A stretch of 5,437 bases of DNA from an uncultured Ignavibacteria bacterium (GTDB lineage Bacteria > Bacteroidota > Ignavibacteria > Kapaibacteriales > UBA2268): positions 1-5,437 of the forward strand of contig CAIWET010000189.1 in assembly GCA_903911805.1 (NCBI GenBank), in the 5' to 3' direction. The position numbers and the translations under genes are program-made. Under the pieces are notes generated by a model. That model was not told the origin of the DNA. It saw nothing but the letters and a program-made list of their open reading frames with translations, and ran no database searches. Below are positions 5,321 through 5,437 of the stretch, one piece after another. Positions within the stretch are counted from its first letter, which is position 1. Each line of letters starts with the position of its first letter.

Positions 5321-5437
5321 TTAAATAGGGCTCAATGCCCTATCTTTATAAAATTTATCGGGTGTCGCTTCGATAAATCCTTCCACAAGAATTTGTCTGA
5401 AGCCATTTAACCGAAATTTATTAAAATTGATTTTAAA
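5321..5437 (-). CDS. 3' end of an unidentified minus-strand CDS (partial)
   Basis: Reading the minus strand inward from 5437, one frame is open for 38 codons and stops at TAA (5323-5321). The translated tail includes the segments R-Q-I-L-V-E-G-F-I-E-A-T-P-D-K-F-Y and K-D-R-A-L-S-P-I. The balanced mix of acidic, basic and hydrophobic residues looks more like real protein than translated spacer. The gene would converge on rpsB, with its stop 5 nt from the end of the terminator. No family is recognised from this fragment. A 7-bp hairpin (ATAGGGC 5325-5331, GCCCTAT 5337-5343) lies in its last codons and has no T run after it on either strand. Confidence 0.5.
   Translation of the reverse strand, partial: FKINFNKFRLNGFRQILVEGFIEATPDKFYKDRALSPI

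Noticed and set aside
5353..5378. Inverted repeat ATTTATCG / CGATAAAT as a second terminator
   Set aside because: It has no T run on either strand and lies within the probable minus-strand reading frame.

Overview
The window looks like chromosomal DNA from an AT-rich bacterium of the Bacteroidota/Chlorobiota group. The evidence is a secreted protein with a delta-60 propeller and a C-terminal type IX secretion (T9SS) sorting domain, and a TTG-N20-TAnnTTTG promoter of the Bacteroidota kind in front of rplM. The three ribosomal protein genes all have clear GGAG-type Shine-Dalgarno sites, which are uncommon in Bacteroidia proper. That points, as an inference, to a deeper branch such as Ignavibacteria or Kapabacteria.

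Layout from left to right, all on the plus strand until the end. (1) The tail of an unidentified CDS ends in an ATGA overlap with the next gene. (2) Positions 81-2276 encode a 731-residue secreted protein: signal peptide, seven propeller repeats, a LamG/concanavalin-like domain and a type A sorting domain, closed by a strong intrinsic terminator. (3) A compact HEPN-MNT gene pair (2468-3147) overlaps by 22 nt. It is bracketed by two direct copies of a G-rich heptamer array, at 2382-2415 and 3181-3214. (4) A 260-bp intergenic region holds the second G-rich array, an oppositely oriented C-rich array of nine heptamers, and the rplM promoter. (5) rplM-rpsI-rpsB follows, with a large nested inverted repeat between rpsI and rpsB and a strong terminator right after rpsB. 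(6) At the right edge, the 3' end of an unidentified minus-strand CDS appears to converge on rpsB.

The ribosomal cluster supplies uL13, uS9 and uS2. tsf, the usual partner of rpsB, does not follow it here. The HEPN-MNT pair resembles a toxin-antitoxin or regulatory module of the minimal-nucleotidyltransferase class, but its HEPN protein has no Rx4-6H RNase motif, so RNase activity cannot be assumed. The secreted protein is probably anchored at or released from the cell surface and has no visible functional link to the other genes.

The most unusual material is the heptanucleotide repeat system (three arrays, two orientations, G-quadruplex geometry) around the HEPN-MNT pair, and the structured leader before rpsB.
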